NCBI RefSeq assembly: GCF_002811875.1
Contig: NZ_NPDZ01000019.1
Span: forward strand, 1-36,734
Source of the DNA: Leptospira perolatii
GTDB lineage: Bacteria > Spirochaetota > Leptospiria > Leptospirales > Leptospiraceae
DNA length: 36,734 nucleotides
Reading direction: 5' to 3'
Part shown: positions 35,567 through 36,734 of the stretch, in pieces
Position numbering within the stretch: position 1 is the first letter of the stretch
How the letters are laid out: the number at the start of each line of letters is the position of its first letter
The notes under the pieces: model-generated
Seen by the model: only the letters and a program-made list of their open reading frames with translations
What the model was told of the DNA's origin: nothing
The model's database searches: none
Position numbers and translations under genes: made by a program

Positions 35567-36328
35567 TCAGTTTGCAGCTGCGAGGATCCAATCATATCCT
35601 TTTTCTTCCAATTCGAGCGCCAACTCTCGTCCGCCCGTTTTTAGTATCTTCCCTTGTGCGAACACATGCACGAAATCAGGAGTCACGTAATTCAAGATTC
35701 TTTGGTAATGCGTAATCAAAAGTATGGAACGGTCCGGAGCCTTGTTCTTGTTGATTCCTTCGCTTACAATCCTTAAAGCGTCTATATCAAGGCCCGAATC
35801 AGTTTCATCCAATATACTTAATTTAGGTTTTAATAAAGTCATCTGAAGAATTTCGTTTCTCTTTTTTTCTCCGCCCGAAAAACCGTCGTTTACGTAACGA
35901 CCTACCCAACTATCCGGAACATCCAAGAGTGCCATGCTTTCCTTTAACTCTTTGCGAAATTCTTTCACTGGCATTTCCTTCCCTCTTACCGACTTCAGGA
36001 TTGTGCGTAGAAAATTTCCGATCGTGACTCCGGGGATACTCGTAGGATATTGAAAACAGAGAAAAATTCCAGTACGAGCTCTTTCATCGGTGGGCATGGT
36101 AAGAATGGACTGGCCCCTGTATAGAATTTCTCCGGAAAGTACCTTATACTTCGGGTGGCCAAGAATTACGTTGGAAAGAGTACTTTTTCCTGATCCATTC
36201 GGACCCATTACAGCGTGTACCTCTCCCTCATTGATCACAAGGTTGACCCCTTTTAAGATCTCCTGGATTTGGCCCGATTCCGTTTCAATTCCGGCCTTGA
36301 GGTTCACGATTTTTAGGATTTCTGCCAC
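35567..36328 (-). CDS. sufC: SufC Fe-S assembly ATPase
   Basis: A 253-residue ABC-type ATPase. Walker A is GPNGSGKST (residues 42-50), Q-loop [11 protein letters not shown], signature FSGGEKKR and Walker [13 protein letters not shown]. The last is typical of SufC. It drives cluster assembly on the SufBCD scaffold. It starts at GTG 36328, with AGGAG six bases upstream. It is the first suf gene in the window; sufB is not adjacent upstream within the window. Confidence 0.95.
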   Translation of the reverse strand: MAEILKIVNLKAGIETESGQIQEILKGVNLVINEGEVHAVMGPNGSGKSTLSNVILGHPKYKVLSGEILYRGQSILTMPTDERARTGIFLCFQYPTSIPGVTIGNFLRTILKSVRGKEMPVKEFRKELKESMALLDVPDSWVGRYVNDGFSGGEKKRNEILQMTLLKPKLSILDETDSGLDIDALRIVSEGINKNKAPDRSILLITHYQRILNYVTPDFVHVFAQGKILKTGGRELALELEEKGYDWILAAAN

Positions 36329-36447
36329 TTCAGACTCCTTCCAATGACTATGTTTTTAACCTTTAGACTGAGATCAATAGGAAAGAAAGTGGTTAGAGCC
36401 CCAAAGCGACAAATCCTTTTGGGGAATAGGAAGGAAGAGAATGCCGG

Positions 36448-36711
36448 CTAAAGAGGTTCCCAGTCCAAGCGCAAAATCAGGACGTATTTGTCCCCAAGAC
36501 TATAGGTGAACAAAACGTATTGGCGTTTCGTTTCAATATCGTGGATCGGCTCGGTAAATCCAGAAGTTCGATTTGCGTGCAATGCTTCTGCCTTATGCCG
36601 TATAAAGAAAGGTTTCCAGGCGTAATTATTGCCGATTTCGGTTAATAATTTAGTCCAAGGCAAATCATACGACTCTCGTTTAAAGGTAGGAGTGACTTGG
36701 TAGCCGGCCAT
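36448..36711 (-). CDS. Small protein of unknown function
   Basis: An 87-residue frame with balanced composition, several tryptophans and a final YVLILRLDWEPL strand. It looks like a small alpha/beta cytoplasmic protein. I do not recognise a family. It lies 119 bases upstream of sufC on the same strand, and no strong ribosome binding site is seen. It may be an intact small gene or the start of a gene beyond the window's view. Confidence 0.5.
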   Translation of the reverse strand: MAGYQVTPTFKRESYDLPWTKLLTEIGNNYAWKPFFIRHKAEALHANRTSGFTEPIHDIETKRQYVLFTYSLGDKYVLILRLDWEPL

Positions 36712-36734
36712 ATCACATACAAGTATTGAATTCG

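Overview
The window (about 36.7 kb, moderate-to-low GC) looks like chromosomal sequence from a Leptospiraceae spirochaete, most likely Leptospira. This is an inference from spirochaete-type lipoboxes, many envelope proteins with signal peptides, class III cyclase and SpoIIE-type signalling genes, a SUF Fe-S operon and frequent 1-17 base overlaps between neighbouring genes. No rRNA, tRNA, CRISPR array, insertion sequence or phage module was seen.

Layout. (1) 1-2563, minus strand: a membrane-anchored SRPBCC-like protein, a VOC protein, an AAC(6')-like GNAT acetyltransferase and a 31-codon remnant resembling the start of an MddA/NnrU-type membrane methyltransferase. (2) 2908-8337, plus strand: an envelope locus with a Cys/His-rich secreted protein, a YVTN-type propeller lipoprotein ending in a His-rich tail, a Met-rich outer-membrane barrel, a CxxCH haem lipoprotein, a YceI-family protein and a DUF5777-like barrel. 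The last five genes are tightly packed. The locus is probably for copper/metal or haem handling. (3) 8410-15009, minus strand: two tandem paralogous lipoproteins with Asp-box-like repeats, an EamA transporter, an M14 carboxypeptidase lipoprotein and two tandem DUF2147 proteins. (4) 15433-24067: an FGE-fold protein, then two paralogous membrane-anchored SpoIIE-type phosphatases. Between the phosphatases lie a minus-strand operon (geranylgeranyl-reductase-like flavoprotein, class I isoprenoid synthase-like protein, radical SAM protein) and a divergent gene for a small Nif11-like protein. (5) 24130-31813, minus strand: a fatty acid desaturase, a lipoprotein, a class III nucleotide cyclase, an outer-membrane protein, an RlmK-like methyltransferase, an FAD monooxygenase-like protein and a YdeI/OmpD-associated protein. 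(6) 31984-36328, minus strand: sufC-sufD-Rieske ferredoxin-sufS-sufU-sufT-like. No sufB is present in the window. One small unknown gene lies upstream.

The most unusual part is 16325-24067. Two phosphatases, both predicted at 693 residues, flank an isoprenoid/radical-SAM operon and a Nif11-like small protein. The second phosphatase has no ATG, GTG or TTG start before its signal peptide. It appears to start at CTG (21986), inside the stop of the Nif11-like gene, seven bases after an AAGG. The cluster could make a modified isoprenoid lipid or a modified peptide; the sequence alone does not decide.
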